DNA of 9,033 nucleotides from an uncultured Clostridia bacterium (GTDB lineage: Bacteria; Bacillota; Clostridia; Christensenellales; CAG-314): positions 1 through 9,033 of the forward strand of contig CAKPPA010000038.1 of assembly GCA_934177025.1 (NCBI GenBank). The letters run 5' to 3'. Of the stretch, positions 1 through 6,293 are shown piece after piece. The notes beneath the pieces were generated by a model, which saw only the letters and a list, made by a program, of their open reading frames with translations, made no database searches and had not been told where the DNA came from. Position numbers and translations under genes: made by a program. The first letter of the stretch is position 1. Each line of letters opens with the position of its first letter.

Positions 1-728
1 TGGTTGCGGAGGAAAACGGCGAGCGCGTGCCTTTTACCATTTGCGATTTCAATCGCGAACAAGGCACGGTTACCATTATGGTGCAATGCATCGGTTACAC
101 CACGTTCCGATTAAGCCAATTTCGTGAGGGGGATTGCTTCAGTGTGGTGGTCGGCCCGTTAGGCAAGCCTACGGATTTAAGTCGCTTCGAGCGAATTTTG
201 CTTGTTTCGGGCGGCATCGGCGTGTCGGTGACGTATCCGCAAGCGAAACTACTTTACGGCAAAAAACACGTAAGTGCCGTTATGGGCGCACGAACGGCGG
301 AGTTACTGCACTACACGGCGGAGATGACGCGCGTTGTCGAAAAGTTGTACTTAATGACGGATGACGGCAGTTGCGGCGAAAAAGGCTTCGTAACGGATGC
401 GGTCGATCGATTGCTAAAAACCGAGTCCTTCGATGCGGTGTTTGCGGTAGGGCCGCTCCGCATGATGCAAGCGGTTGCCGCCGTCACAAAACGTTACGGC
501 GTAAAAACGATTGTAAGCCTAACCCCGATTATGGTGGACGGCACCGGCATGTGCGGGTGTTGCCGCGTCACGGTGGACGGAAAAGTAAAATATGCCTGCG
601 TCGATGGGCCGGAATTCGACGGGCACGCAGTGGATTTTGAGGAACTGCTTGTGCGAAATTCCTATTACAGGAACGAGGAAAGGGATCATCTTTGCCGATT
701 GGAAAAAATGGCAGCGGAGTTAAAATGA
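1..728 (+). CDS. nfnA: NfnA/SudB: small subunit of NADH-dependent ferredoxin:NADP+ oxidoreductase (5' partial)
   Basis: This is the FAD/[2Fe-2S] subunit of the cytoplasmic bifurcating transhydrogenase, also annotated as sulfide dehydrogenase beta subunit. With NfnB it couples NADPH oxidation to reduction of ferredoxin and NAD+. The frame is open from base 3 with no start codon of its own, so the N-terminus lies outside the window; 241 residues are visible against about 280 in the family. In visible numbering, RVPFTI (8-13) is the flavin-binding R-x-P-[FL]-[ST] motif, GGIG (70-73) is the nucleotide-binding glycine turn, and VDGTGMCG (178-185) leads into the cluster site. Family cluster ligands would be Asp179, Cys184, Cys187 and Cys199. 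Two oddities are an extra Cys186 and Val76 where the glycine motif usually has proline. The stop overlaps the nfnB start as ATGA. Family assignment is secure; direction of use in the cell is inferred. Confidence 0.93.
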   Translation, partial: VAEENGERVPFTICDFNREQGTVTIMVQCIGYTTFRLSQFREGDCFSVVVGPLGKPTDLSRFERILLVSGGIGVSVTYPQAKLLYGKKHVSAVMGARTAELLHYTAEMTRVVEKLYLMTDDGSCGEKGFVTDAVDRLLKTESFDAVFAVGPLRMMQAVAAVTKRYGVKTIVSLTPIMVDGTGMCGCCRVTVDGKVKYACVDGPEFDGHAVDFEELLVRNSYYRNEERDHLCRLEKMAAELK

Positions 729-2089
729 GTAAAATTGAGGAAAGGGAAAAAACACTGTCCTTTGCGGAAGTGGAAAAAACGTTGACGTTCGCCGAAGCAA
801 AGGCGGAGGCGGAGCGTTGCTTGCAATGCAAAAACGCGCCGTGCGTCAAAGCCTGTCCGGTCGGGGTAAAAATTCCGCAATTTTTAAAGGCCTTGCGGGA
901 AGGCAACGTCGGCAACGCCTACTACGAAATTCGTAAGGACAACTATTTGCCGGCAGTTTGCGGACGCGTCTGCCCGCAGGAAAACCAGTGTGAGGGCAGT
1001 TGCGTTCGTGCAAAAGCAGGCAAGCCGGTAGCCATCGGCAAACTGGAGCGATTCACGGCAGATACGGCAGTGGCACAGGGACTGCATTGCGAACGTCCGC
1101 AATCACAACGCCTCGGCAAAAAAGTGGCAGTCATCGGCAGCGGCCCGAGCGGGCTTACGGCGGCGGGCGAACTTGCGCAACACGGCGTGGACGTTACCGT
1201 GTACGAGTCCTTCCACAAAGCGGGTGGCGTACTGACTTACGGCATTCCGGAATTTCGTTTGCCGAAAGCCATTGTGGAAAGGGAAATCGATGCACTTCAG
1301 GAACTCGGCGTACAATTCGAGCGCAACGTCGTGGTCGGAAAAACCGTGTTTTTGGAGGAACTGCGCAAGGAGTACGACGCCGTGTTTATCGGCACGGGTG
1401 CGGGGTTACCGCTGTTTTTAAACATCCCCGGCGAAAACTTAAGCGGGGTGTTTAGTGCCAACGAATTGCTGACGCGTGTCAACTTAATGAAAGCGTATCT
1501 TCCGCAAAGCATCACACCGGTGCGCTTGGGGCACACCGTTGCGGTCATCGGTGCGGGCAACGTGGCGATGGATGCGGCGCGCACGGCATTGCGATTGGGT
1601 GCGGAAAACGTCGTGGTCGTTTACCGTCGAACGGAGGCGGAAGCCCCGTGTCGCAAGGCGGAGTTGGAGCACGCAAAGCAGGAAGGCGTAAAATTTTTGT
1701 TTTTAACGAATCCGACGGAAATCCTCGGGGAAAACGGCACGGTACAAAAACTTCGTTGCATGAAAATGAAGTTGGGTGATCCCGACGAAAGCGGCAGGCG
1801 CAGTCCGCTTCCGGTGGAGGGCAGCGAATTCGAGTTTGAGTGCGACACCGTTGTGGTGGCACTCGGCACAACGCCGAATCCGATGCTAGCATCCGAAGGG
1901 CTGGGGCTCAAGCGGGGCAAAAAGGGCAACCTACTCACCGACGAAAACTTTTGCACCAACGTCGACGGCGTGTACGCCGGCGGGGACATCGTAACGGGTT
2001 CGGCAACCGTCATTTTGGCAATGGGTGCCGGAAAAACGGCCGCGCAGGATATCATTGCAAAATGGGCAAAGGAATCAAACAAGGACTAA
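725..2089 (+). CDS. nfnB: NfnB/SudA: large subunit of NADH-dependent ferredoxin:NADP+ oxidoreductase, glutamate synthase small-chain-like
   Basis: This is the iron-sulfur/FAD subunit that handles NADP(H) and ferredoxin in the Nfn complex. The 454-residue protein has an N-terminal cluster domain with Cys32/35/40/44 and Cys79/83/89/93. A first dinucleotide fold follows (GSGPSG, 138-143), then a second (GAGNVAMD, 276-283) and the FAD-closing motif GGDIVTG (419-425). RRTEAEAPCR (301-310) matches the NADPH-binding segment of the family. The start chosen is ATG 725, preceded by GGAG at 716-719; the frame extends upstream to a TTG at 692, but that would add residues unlike the family. The ATGA overlap with nfnA indicates translational coupling and equal subunit supply. 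Residues 8-25 contain a nine-residue tandem duplication (EKTLSFAEV, EKTLTFAEA). GltD-type proteins share this fold, but the adjacent nfnA decides the call. Confidence 0.94.
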   Translation: MSKIEEREKTLSFAEVEKTLTFAEAKAEAERCLQCKNAPCVKACPVGVKIPQFLKALREGNVGNAYYEIRKDNYLPAVCGRVCPQENQCEGSCVRAKAGKPVAIGKLERFTADTAVAQGLHCERPQSQRLGKKVAVIGSGPSGLTAAGELAQHGVDVTVYESFHKAGGVLTYGIPEFRLPKAIVEREIDALQELGVQFERNVVVGKTVFLEELRKEYDAVFIGTGAGLPLFLNIPGENLSGVFSANELLTRVNLMKAYLPQSITPVRLGHTVAVIGAGNVAMDAARTALRLGAENVVVVYRRTEAEAPCRKAELEHAKQEGVKFLFLTNPTEILGENGTVQKLRCMKMKLGDPDESGRRSPLPVEGSEFEFECDTVVVALGTTPNPMLASEGLGLKRGKKGNLLTDENFCTNVDGVYAGGDIVTGSATVILAMGAGKTAAQDIIAKWAKESNKD

Positions 2090-2150
2090 AACAAAGCAAG
2101 GAATCAAGCAGGGTCTAAAATCAAAGAATAAAATCAAGCAAGGACTAAAA
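2073..2150 (+). repeat. Three copies of a 19-bp repeat spanning the nfnB 3' end and the obg leader
   Basis: Copies lie at 2073-2091, 2102-2120 and 2132-2150, with a period of 29 then 30 bp. Copies 1 and 3 differ at one base; copy 2 differs from copy 3 at two. Copy 1 encodes the last residues and stop of nfnB (ESNKD-stop). Read in their own frames, copies 2 and 3 give ESSRV-stop and KSSKD-stop, so the unit looks like a duplicated gene tail with its stop codon. Copy 3 supplies the AAGGA that serves as obg Shine-Dalgarno, 9 bases before its ATG; copies 1 and 2 carry similar purine runs. Seen directly in the sequence; any regulatory role is inference. Confidence 0.85.
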
Positions 2151-2152
2151 CT

Positions 2153-3412
2153 ATGTTTATCGACAAAGTGCGTATTTTCCTAAAAGCAGGAAACGGCGGA
2201 AACGGCAAAGTTTCCTTTCACACGGAAAAGTACATTGCCAACGGCGGCCCCGACGGCGGGGACGGCGGTAAGGGCGGCGACGTTGTTTTTGTGGCGGATG
2301 CGCAAAAAAACACGCTGAACGAATTTTACTTTAAAAAACATTTTCGAGCGGAAAACGGCGAAAGCGGCGGCCCGAAAAACTGCAGCGGCAAACGCGGCAA
2401 GGATTTGGTGCTTACCGTGCCGAAAGGAACGGTCATTAAGGATGCCGAAACCGGCAAAATCATTGCGGACGTGTTCGACGAAACGCCGGTCGTCGTGCTC
2501 AAGGGCGGCTTCGGCGGCAAGGGCAACGCGCGTTTTGCCACAAGTCGCAGGCAGGCACCGGCATTTGCACAAAACGGGGAAACGACGAAGGAACGCATGG
2601 TGGAGTTGGAACTGAAAACCATTGCGGACGTAGGTTTGGTCGGCTTCCCGAACGTCGGCAAATCCACCCTACTTTCGGTGGTGTCCGGCGCGAAGCCGAA
2701 AATCGCCAACTATCCGTTTACCACGTTGTCGCCGAACCTCGGCGTAGTGGGTGCTTACGGCGGCTCCTTTTTAATGGCGGACATCCCGGGGCTAATCGAG
2801 GGTGCGAGCGACGGCATGGGCTTAGGGCACGAATTTTTGCGCCACGTCGAGCGGACGCGTATGCTGGTGCACGTGGTGGACATTTCGGGCAGCGAAGGGC
2901 GCAATCCGCTGGAGGATTTTGAAAAAATCAATGCGGAATTAAAAAAGTACAGCAAAGCCTTGTCCAAAGTGCCGCAAATCGTTGTCGCAAACAAAATAGA
3001 TATGCCGGATGCGGAGGAAAACTTGCGTTTGTTCCGCGAAGCCTACGGCAAAAAATACAAAATCATTCCGGCGTCCGTCCTCATTCGCGAGGGTGTGGAC
3101 GAACTTTTGAAGGAAATCCGAAAAAAACTGGATCGACTTCCGCCGGTGCAACCGCTTCGCTACGAACCGTTTTCCTTCGAAACGGAGGATCCGAACGCTT
3201 TCGAAATTACGCGAAACGGCGACTACTTCCTTGTCAGCGGCAATTTGGTGGAGCAGTTGTCCCGCAAGGTGCTGTTGGACGATCCGGATTCGTTCCGGTT
3301 TTTCCAAAACATTTTAAAGGACAAAGGCGTCATTTCCGCCCTGCGCGCAAAGGGAGCAAAGGACGGCGATCTCATCGAATTGGGCGACGTGGAATTCGAA
3401 TTTGTCGAATAG
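2153..3412 (+). CDS. obg: GTPase Obg (CgtA), ribosome assembly and stress GTPase
   Basis: Obg is an essential GTPase that binds the 50S subunit and links ribosome maturation to the nucleotide state of the cell. The 419-residue protein is close to full family length. Residues 1-158 form the glycine-rich Obg fold, with the GGPDGGDGGKGG run at 31-42. The G domain has the P-loop GFPNVGKST (164-172), switch threonines 190-191, DIPGL (210-214), NKID (280-283) and the G5 position SVL (308-310). The tail from about 345 to 419 matches the OCT domain found in Gram-positive Obg. The ATG at 2153 begins MFIDKV, the usual family start, and takes its Shine-Dalgarno from the third leader repeat. Ten bases separate its stop from the yhbY start, so the two are probably cotranscribed. 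No key residue is missing. Confidence 0.97.
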   Translation: MFIDKVRIFLKAGNGGNGKVSFHTEKYIANGGPDGGDGGKGGDVVFVADAQKNTLNEFYFKKHFRAENGESGGPKNCSGKRGKDLVLTVPKGTVIKDAETGKIIADVFDETPVVVLKGGFGGKGNARFATSRRQAPAFAQNGETTKERMVELELKTIADVGLVGFPNVGKSTLLSVVSGAKPKIANYPFTTLSPNLGVVGAYGGSFLMADIPGLIEGASDGMGLGHEFLRHVERTRMLVHVVDISGSEGRNPLEDFEKINAELKKYSKALSKVPQIVVANKIDMPDAEENLRLFREAYGKKYKIIPASVLIREGVDELLKEIRKKLDRLPPVQPLRYEPFSFETEDPNAFEITRNGDYFLVSGNLVEQLSRKVLLDDPDSFRFFQNILKDKGVISALRAKGAKDGDLIELGDVEFEFVE

Positions 3413-3422
3413 GGGGAACACA

Positions 3423-3716
3423 ATGATTACAACAAAACAGCGCAGCGTTTTGCGCGGCATGGCAAACAGTTTAAAACCGACGGTAACCATCGGAAAATCC
3501 GGCTTGACGCCGAACATTGTTAAGGAAATCGAAATCGGGTTGTATCACAACGAAATGATTAAAATCACGCTACTGCCTTCCTGCGAAATCACCGCAAGGG
3601 AAGTGGCGGAACAGGTAAGCGAAACGCTTGCCGCCGACGTCGTGCAATGCATCGGCAAAAAAGCGGTGTTTTACAAGTTTAGCGACAAGGAAGGCATCGA
3701 ACATCTCGTGTTTTAG
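3423..3716 (+). CDS. yhbY: YhbY-family RNA-binding protein (CRM domain), ribosome assembly factor
   Basis: YhbY proteins are single CRM domains that bind pre-50S particles and 23S rRNA. The 97-residue product is typical in length. It shows the KQR...LRGMANSLKP opening (5-19) and the RNA-contacting GxxG loop as GKSG at 24-27, where most members have GKGG. It ends with the strand pair around VQCIGKKAVFYK (74-85). The start at ATG 3423 is supported by a G-run (3412-3416) that overlaps the obg stop codon and sits six bases upstream. In-frame codons back to 3402 are open but lie inside obg. The obg-yhbY-nadD neighbourhood is a familiar Bacillota arrangement, here interrupted by an inverted gene after yhbY. 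Confidence 0.95.
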   Translation: MITTKQRSVLRGMANSLKPTVTIGKSGLTPNIVKEIEIGLYHNEMIKITLLPSCEITAREVAEQVSETLAADVVQCIGKKAVFYKFSDKEGIEHLVF

Positions 3717-3725
3717 GCACAAAGG

Positions 3726-3751
3726 AAAACGGCGAAAACGCCGTTTTTTTT
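3726..3751. terminator. Shared intrinsic terminator between convergent yhbY and the minus-strand membrane protein gene
   Basis: A CGGCG-AAAA-CGCCG hairpin is flanked by A4 on the left and T8 on the right (3744-3751). On the plus strand this is a strong intrinsic terminator 9 bases after the yhbY stop. On the minus strand the same stem follows the stop of the opposing gene by one base and is trailed by T4, so it probably works both ways, better for yhbY. The core GGCGAAAACGCC recurs in the terminator after rsfS. Confidence 0.92.
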
Positions 3752-3752
3752 G

Positions 3753-4517
3753 TTAGGCGGCGTCGTTAAAGGTGCGGTTAAAGCGTGCGTAAACGCTAAA
3801 CAGCAACAGCACCGTTGCCGTCAGTAGGTAGTACAGCGGAAAAAACACGACAAAACTACTTAAAATCAAAAACAGTGCGGAAAGGAGATAGTGCCGTGCC
3901 CGTGCGCGGCAAAACAACGTGCGAAAAACGAGCCAAGGCGTTTTCCTTTTTTTCACAACTTCGTTTTGCAGGTTCGGCAGCATTTTTTGTGCAACCAGTT
4001 CCCGATAAAGCGTCGAAACGTTTTTTACCGTCACTTTCGTGTCGTACAACGCCGCCGCTTGCAAACAGTCCGCACGAAATTCGGCGCAGTAAACCACGAC
4101 TTCCGTTGCGTCGCCGCATTTTTTTAAGCATGCGTTAAGTTCGTCCGCGGAAAGCGGCGTAAAGCGAAAGGAGGTAAACAAGGCAATGCGTTGATCCTCC
4201 TTTTCTGCAAGGAGCATGCCTCGTTTTTGCGTCATGCGGTAGCCTTGCGCCTCCCACAGTTTTGCCGGCGAAAATTCCTGCCGCAACAAGTGCTGCTTCA
4301 ATCGTTGCGTGTTTTTTACGTCCTCCTTTTTTTGTGCTTTCCATTCCGTTGAGGAGCGGAACACAAGTTTCAGTAGCCAAAACGCCGCAATCACAAAAAG
4401 CAGGCTCAAACACAAGGCAAGGGGGTTACCGACACGGTAGTATTTGCACCAAACGAAGCAAAACCCAAACAGCCCCAAACACAACAAAAGATTATCGAAA
4501 ATTTTTGCGCTTTTCAT
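3753..4517 (-). CDS. Membrane protein with a central Mrr/REase-like soluble domain, probably catalytically dead
   Basis: I do not recognise a named family. The 254-residue protein has two predicted membrane segments near the N-terminus (about 8-25 and 31-52). A soluble stretch of about 150 residues follows, then a second membrane pair (about 209-227 and 229-246). The soluble part (about 95-185) has the alternating strand-helix pattern of Mrr-type restriction-endonuclease folds: a strand at 101-106, a strand at 110-116 where the E-x-K would sit, VVVYCAEF (140-147), and a helix-loop ending VTVKNVSTLYREL (162-174), resembling the 'IxLIDGxxLxxLL' end of Mrr domains. The E-x-K position reads ALFTSF, so nuclease activity is unlikely. 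The start at 4517 is chosen for its GGAGGA site six bases upstream; the frame is open further up but without such a site. It lies alone, opposed to its neighbours. The fold assignment is tentative; the gene itself is convincing. Confidence 0.8.
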   Translation of the reverse strand: MKSAKIFDNLLLCLGLFGFCFVWCKYYRVGNPLALCLSLLFVIAAFWLLKLVFRSSTEWKAQKKEDVKNTQRLKQHLLRQEFSPAKLWEAQGYRMTQKRGMLLAEKEDQRIALFTSFRFTPLSADELNACLKKCGDATEVVVYCAEFRADCLQAAALYDTKVTVKNVSTLYRELVAQKMLPNLQNEVVKKRKTPWLVFRTLFCRARARHYLLSALFLILSSFVVFFPLYYLLTATVLLLFSVYARFNRTFNDAA

Positions 4518-4582
4518 TTTTTCCTCCGTTCGCATTATTTCCGAAAATTTGCGGTTAAAACGCTGAAAATTGCGGGAAGCCC

Positions 4583-4611
4583 TTGTTGAATCGGCTTTTT
4601 TCGTATATACT
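4583..4611 (+). promoter_or_regulatory. Promoter for nadD-yqeK-rsfS, positioned for a leaderless transcript
   Basis: TTGTTG (4583-4588), a 17-base spacer and TATACT (4606-4611) fit a SigA-type promoter; the -10 matches five of six consensus bases and the -35 three. A start site six to eight bases past the -10 would fall at or next to the nadD ATG at 4618. No Shine-Dalgarno sequence lies in the short stretch between the -10 and the ATG. Confidence 0.7.
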
Positions 4612-4617
4612 GTTTTT

Positions 4618-5742
4618 ATGAGTATCGGGATTTTCGGCGGAGCGTTCGATCCTCCGCACAACGGGCACGTGTTTTTGGCGGAAGCGGCACTGCAACAATT
4701 ACAACTTCGGCAGCTGCTACTGATTCCGACGGGAAACTCCCCGCACAAGCGCAATCAAAGCGGTTTAAAGGAGCGCACGGAATTGGCTCGCCTTGCGTTT
4801 TGTCGGGAGGGGATGGAAATCTGCGAAATGGAAGGCAAGCGTAGCGGCAAAAGCTACACCTATTTCACCGTGGCGGAACTCAAAAAAAAGTTTCCGAACG
4901 AGGAATTGATTATGATTTTGGGCGGCGACAGTTTAAGGGATTTTCACAAATGGGTAAAGCCGGATGAAATCCTAAAACACTGTACGCTTGCCGTTTTGGA
5001 GCGCGTCGGCACGGAGTCGGAGGGGATTTTTGCGGAGCAGGAAAAACGCTTCGGCATTTCGATTTTGCGCTTAAAGGGCAAAGCCCCGAAAGTGTCCTCC
5101 ACGGAAGTGCGCGTGCGGCTTGCCTTCGGCGAGGACGTTTCGAACGAAGTCCCCGCACCGGTCCTACGCTACATTCGGGAAAAGGGGCTGTACGGCGAGT
5201 ACGGCGAAATGACGGCAAAACTCAAATCCTACTTAACGGAAAACAGGTACTTACACACCATGCGCGTGGCGCAAAAAGCGTTGGAACTAAACCGCCAGTT
5301 GGATTTGGAGGAAAGCCGCGTGATGACGGCGGCAATTTTGCACGATTGCGCAAAGTACCTGACGCGTGCGGATTGGAGCCGCTACGGCTTCCAAAACAAA
5401 GCGAATTATCCCGAAAGCGTGGTGCATGCGTTTTTGGGTGCGGCGGTCGCAAAACAGGATTTCCGCGTGAAGGATGCCGAAATTTTGGATGCCATTCGCT
5501 ACCACACCACGGGACGCCCGCGTATGTCGCGTTTGGAGCAACTCATTTACATGGCGGACAGCATCGAGGACGGGCGTGAAAATGCGGACGCCCTGCGTCA
5601 AACCGCCGAAAGGGATTTCGAGCAAGGGTTTCGGGAATGCTTGCAATCCAACTATCGCTACACGTTGCGGCACCACAGCACGGTTAGCCCGCTAACGGAG
5701 GAATGCTTGAACTATTATTTGGGGGAGACCTATGAACAGTAA
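4618..5742 (+). CDS. nadD: NadD-YqeK fusion: nicotinate-nucleotide adenylyltransferase with C-terminal HD-domain Ap4A hydrolase
   Basis: The 374-residue protein joins two enzymes. Residues 1 to about 195 are NadD, which adenylates nicotinate mononucleotide to make deamido-NAD. Seen are GGAFDPPHNGH (7-17) with the nucleotidyltransferase HxGH, LIPTGNSPHK (35-44) and SSTEVR (160-165). Residues from about 198 to 374 are YqeK, an HD phosphohydrolase characterised in Bacillota as a symmetrical Ap4A hydrolase. Its metal ligands are present as His213, His242-Asp243, His270, His296 and Asp314. Separate nadD and yqeK genes usually stand side by side; here the stop between them is absent and the frame is continuous. 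ATG 4618 is chosen because SIGIFGGAFDPPH is the canonical beginning; upstream frame continuation to 4570 would overrun the promoter. An ATG at 5209 sits at the domain junction without a clear ribosome site. The 3' end overlaps rsfS by 11 bases. Confidence 0.95.
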   Translation: MSIGIFGGAFDPPHNGHVFLAEAALQQLQLRQLLLIPTGNSPHKRNQSGLKERTELARLAFCREGMEICEMEGKRSGKSYTYFTVAELKKKFPNEELIMILGGDSLRDFHKWVKPDEILKHCTLAVLERVGTESEGIFAEQEKRFGISILRLKGKAPKVSSTEVRVRLAFGEDVSNEVPAPVLRYIREKGLYGEYGEMTAKLKSYLTENRYLHTMRVAQKALELNRQLDLEESRVMTAAILHDCAKYLTRADWSRYGFQNKANYPESVVHAFLGAAVAKQDFRVKDAEILDAIRYHTTGRPRMSRLEQLIYMADSIEDGRENADALRQTAERDFEQGFRECLQSNYRYTLRHHSTVSPLTEECLNYYLGETYEQ

Positions 5743-6145
5743 CGAAAAAGTACAAAAAATTTGCAAAATTTTAGCGGACAAAAAAGCGACGGACATCGTC
5801 ATTGCCGACGTCGGGGAAATTTCCGACGTGGCGGATTATTTCGTCATTTGCAGCGGCCGTTCCACACCGCTGGTCAAAGCCTTGTTCCGCTATTTGGAGG
5901 AAGGCATGGAAAAGGACGGCGAAATCGTACTCCGTTCCGAGGGCGAACGGGAAGGCCGGTGGATTGCCGTCGATTACGGCGACGTTTTGGTGCATTTGTT
6001 CCATGCGGAATCCCGCGAGTTTTACCAGTTGGACAAACTGTGGAACAACGGCACGAACGTCACGTTTTACACCGAGCCGAAAAAACCGCGTGCCGTGCGC
6101 AGTAAAACGAAAAAAGCGGCGGAGGAACCTGCCGAACAGGCGTAA
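5732..6145 (+). CDS. rsfS: RsfS, ribosomal silencing factor
   Basis: RsfS binds uL14 on the large subunit and blocks subunit joining when nutrients are scarce. The 137-residue protein carries the family core: DVADYFVICSGRS (32-44), then GRWIAVDYGDVLVHLF (75-90) and REFYQLDKLW (95-104). The ATG at 5732 lies inside the end of the nadD-yqeK gene, 11 bases before the end of its stop, with a GGGGGAG run at 5721-5727. This overlap indicates translational coupling. After residue 115 comes a tail of about 20 residues rich in Lys, Arg, Glu and Ala that goes beyond the compact RsfS fold; such tails vary between species. A terminator follows 44 bases later, so rsfS is the last gene of this operon. Confidence 0.96.
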   Translation: MNSNEKVQKICKILADKKATDIVIADVGEISDVADYFVICSGRSTPLVKALFRYLEEGMEKDGEIVLRSEGEREGRWIAVDYGDVLVHLFHAESREFYQLDKLWNNGTNVTFYTEPKKPRAVRSKTKKAAEEPAEQA

Positions 6146-6189
6146 TCTTTCGGAGGTACCGCCAAAAGCAATCATGAAAAAGCAAAAAT

Positions 6190-6214
6190 GGGGCGAAAAC
6201 GCCCCTTTTTTTTT
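6190..6214 (+). terminator. Intrinsic terminator of the nadD-yqeK-rsfS operon
   Basis: GGGGCG-AAAA-CGCCCC (6190-6205) is followed by T9 (6206-6214), a textbook strong terminator on the plus strand. It contains the same 12-base GGCGAAAACGCC core as the hairpin after yhbY. The 44 bases between the rsfS stop and the stem hold no gene; an ATG at 6174 opens a frame through the terminator but has no well-placed ribosome site. Confidence 0.94.
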
Positions 6215-6221
6215 ACGCAAA

Positions 6222-6252
6222 AGGAAACGCCCCGTAAAAAGGGGCGTTTCCT
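6222..6252 (-). terminator. Hairpin, probable minus-strand terminator for the small membrane protein gene
   Basis: A perfect 12-bp inverted repeat, AGGAAACGCCCC (6222-6233) and its complement (6241-6252), encloses seven bases. It lies 41 bases past the stop of the minus-strand gene at 6294-6548. On that strand it is followed by a short T4 run, so as a terminator it is plausible but not ideal. Its CGCCCC and GGGGCG arms match the arms of the neighbouring rsfS terminator, so cross-pairing between the two hairpins is possible. Confidence 0.65.
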
Positions 6253-6293
6253 ATAGTAGGAGCGGCATATATGGGGATATGCCGAAAGGTGGG

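Noticed and set aside
1..12. Identity of the first twelve bases with 7160-7171 before deoC
   Set aside because: One copy is nfnA coding sequence, the other a ribosome-binding site; a match of twelve purine-rich bases in 9 kb with this composition is probably chance.
1621..2082. Minus-strand open frame of 153 codons opposite nfnB
   Set aside because: It is a shadow of a well-conserved gene, with serine/proline-rich antisense composition and no start signal.
2090..2152. Repeat before obg as a CRISPR-like array
   Set aside because: Units are 19 bp with about 10-bp gaps, the first copy lies in coding sequence, and no cas gene is present.
4570..4617. Upstream TTG start giving NadD sixteen extra residues
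   Set aside because: The extension would be read across the -35 and -10 boxes, lacks a ribosome site and precedes the canonical NadD beginning.
4518..4754. N-terminal extension of the minus-strand membrane protein to 333 residues
   Set aside because: It would run into the nadD coding start on the other strand, and the GGAGGA site points to the start at 4517.
6174..6293. Small plus-strand frame beginning MKKQKWGENA
   Set aside because: It starts just before the rsfS terminator and is translated from the hairpins; the nearest GGAGG is about 18 bases away.
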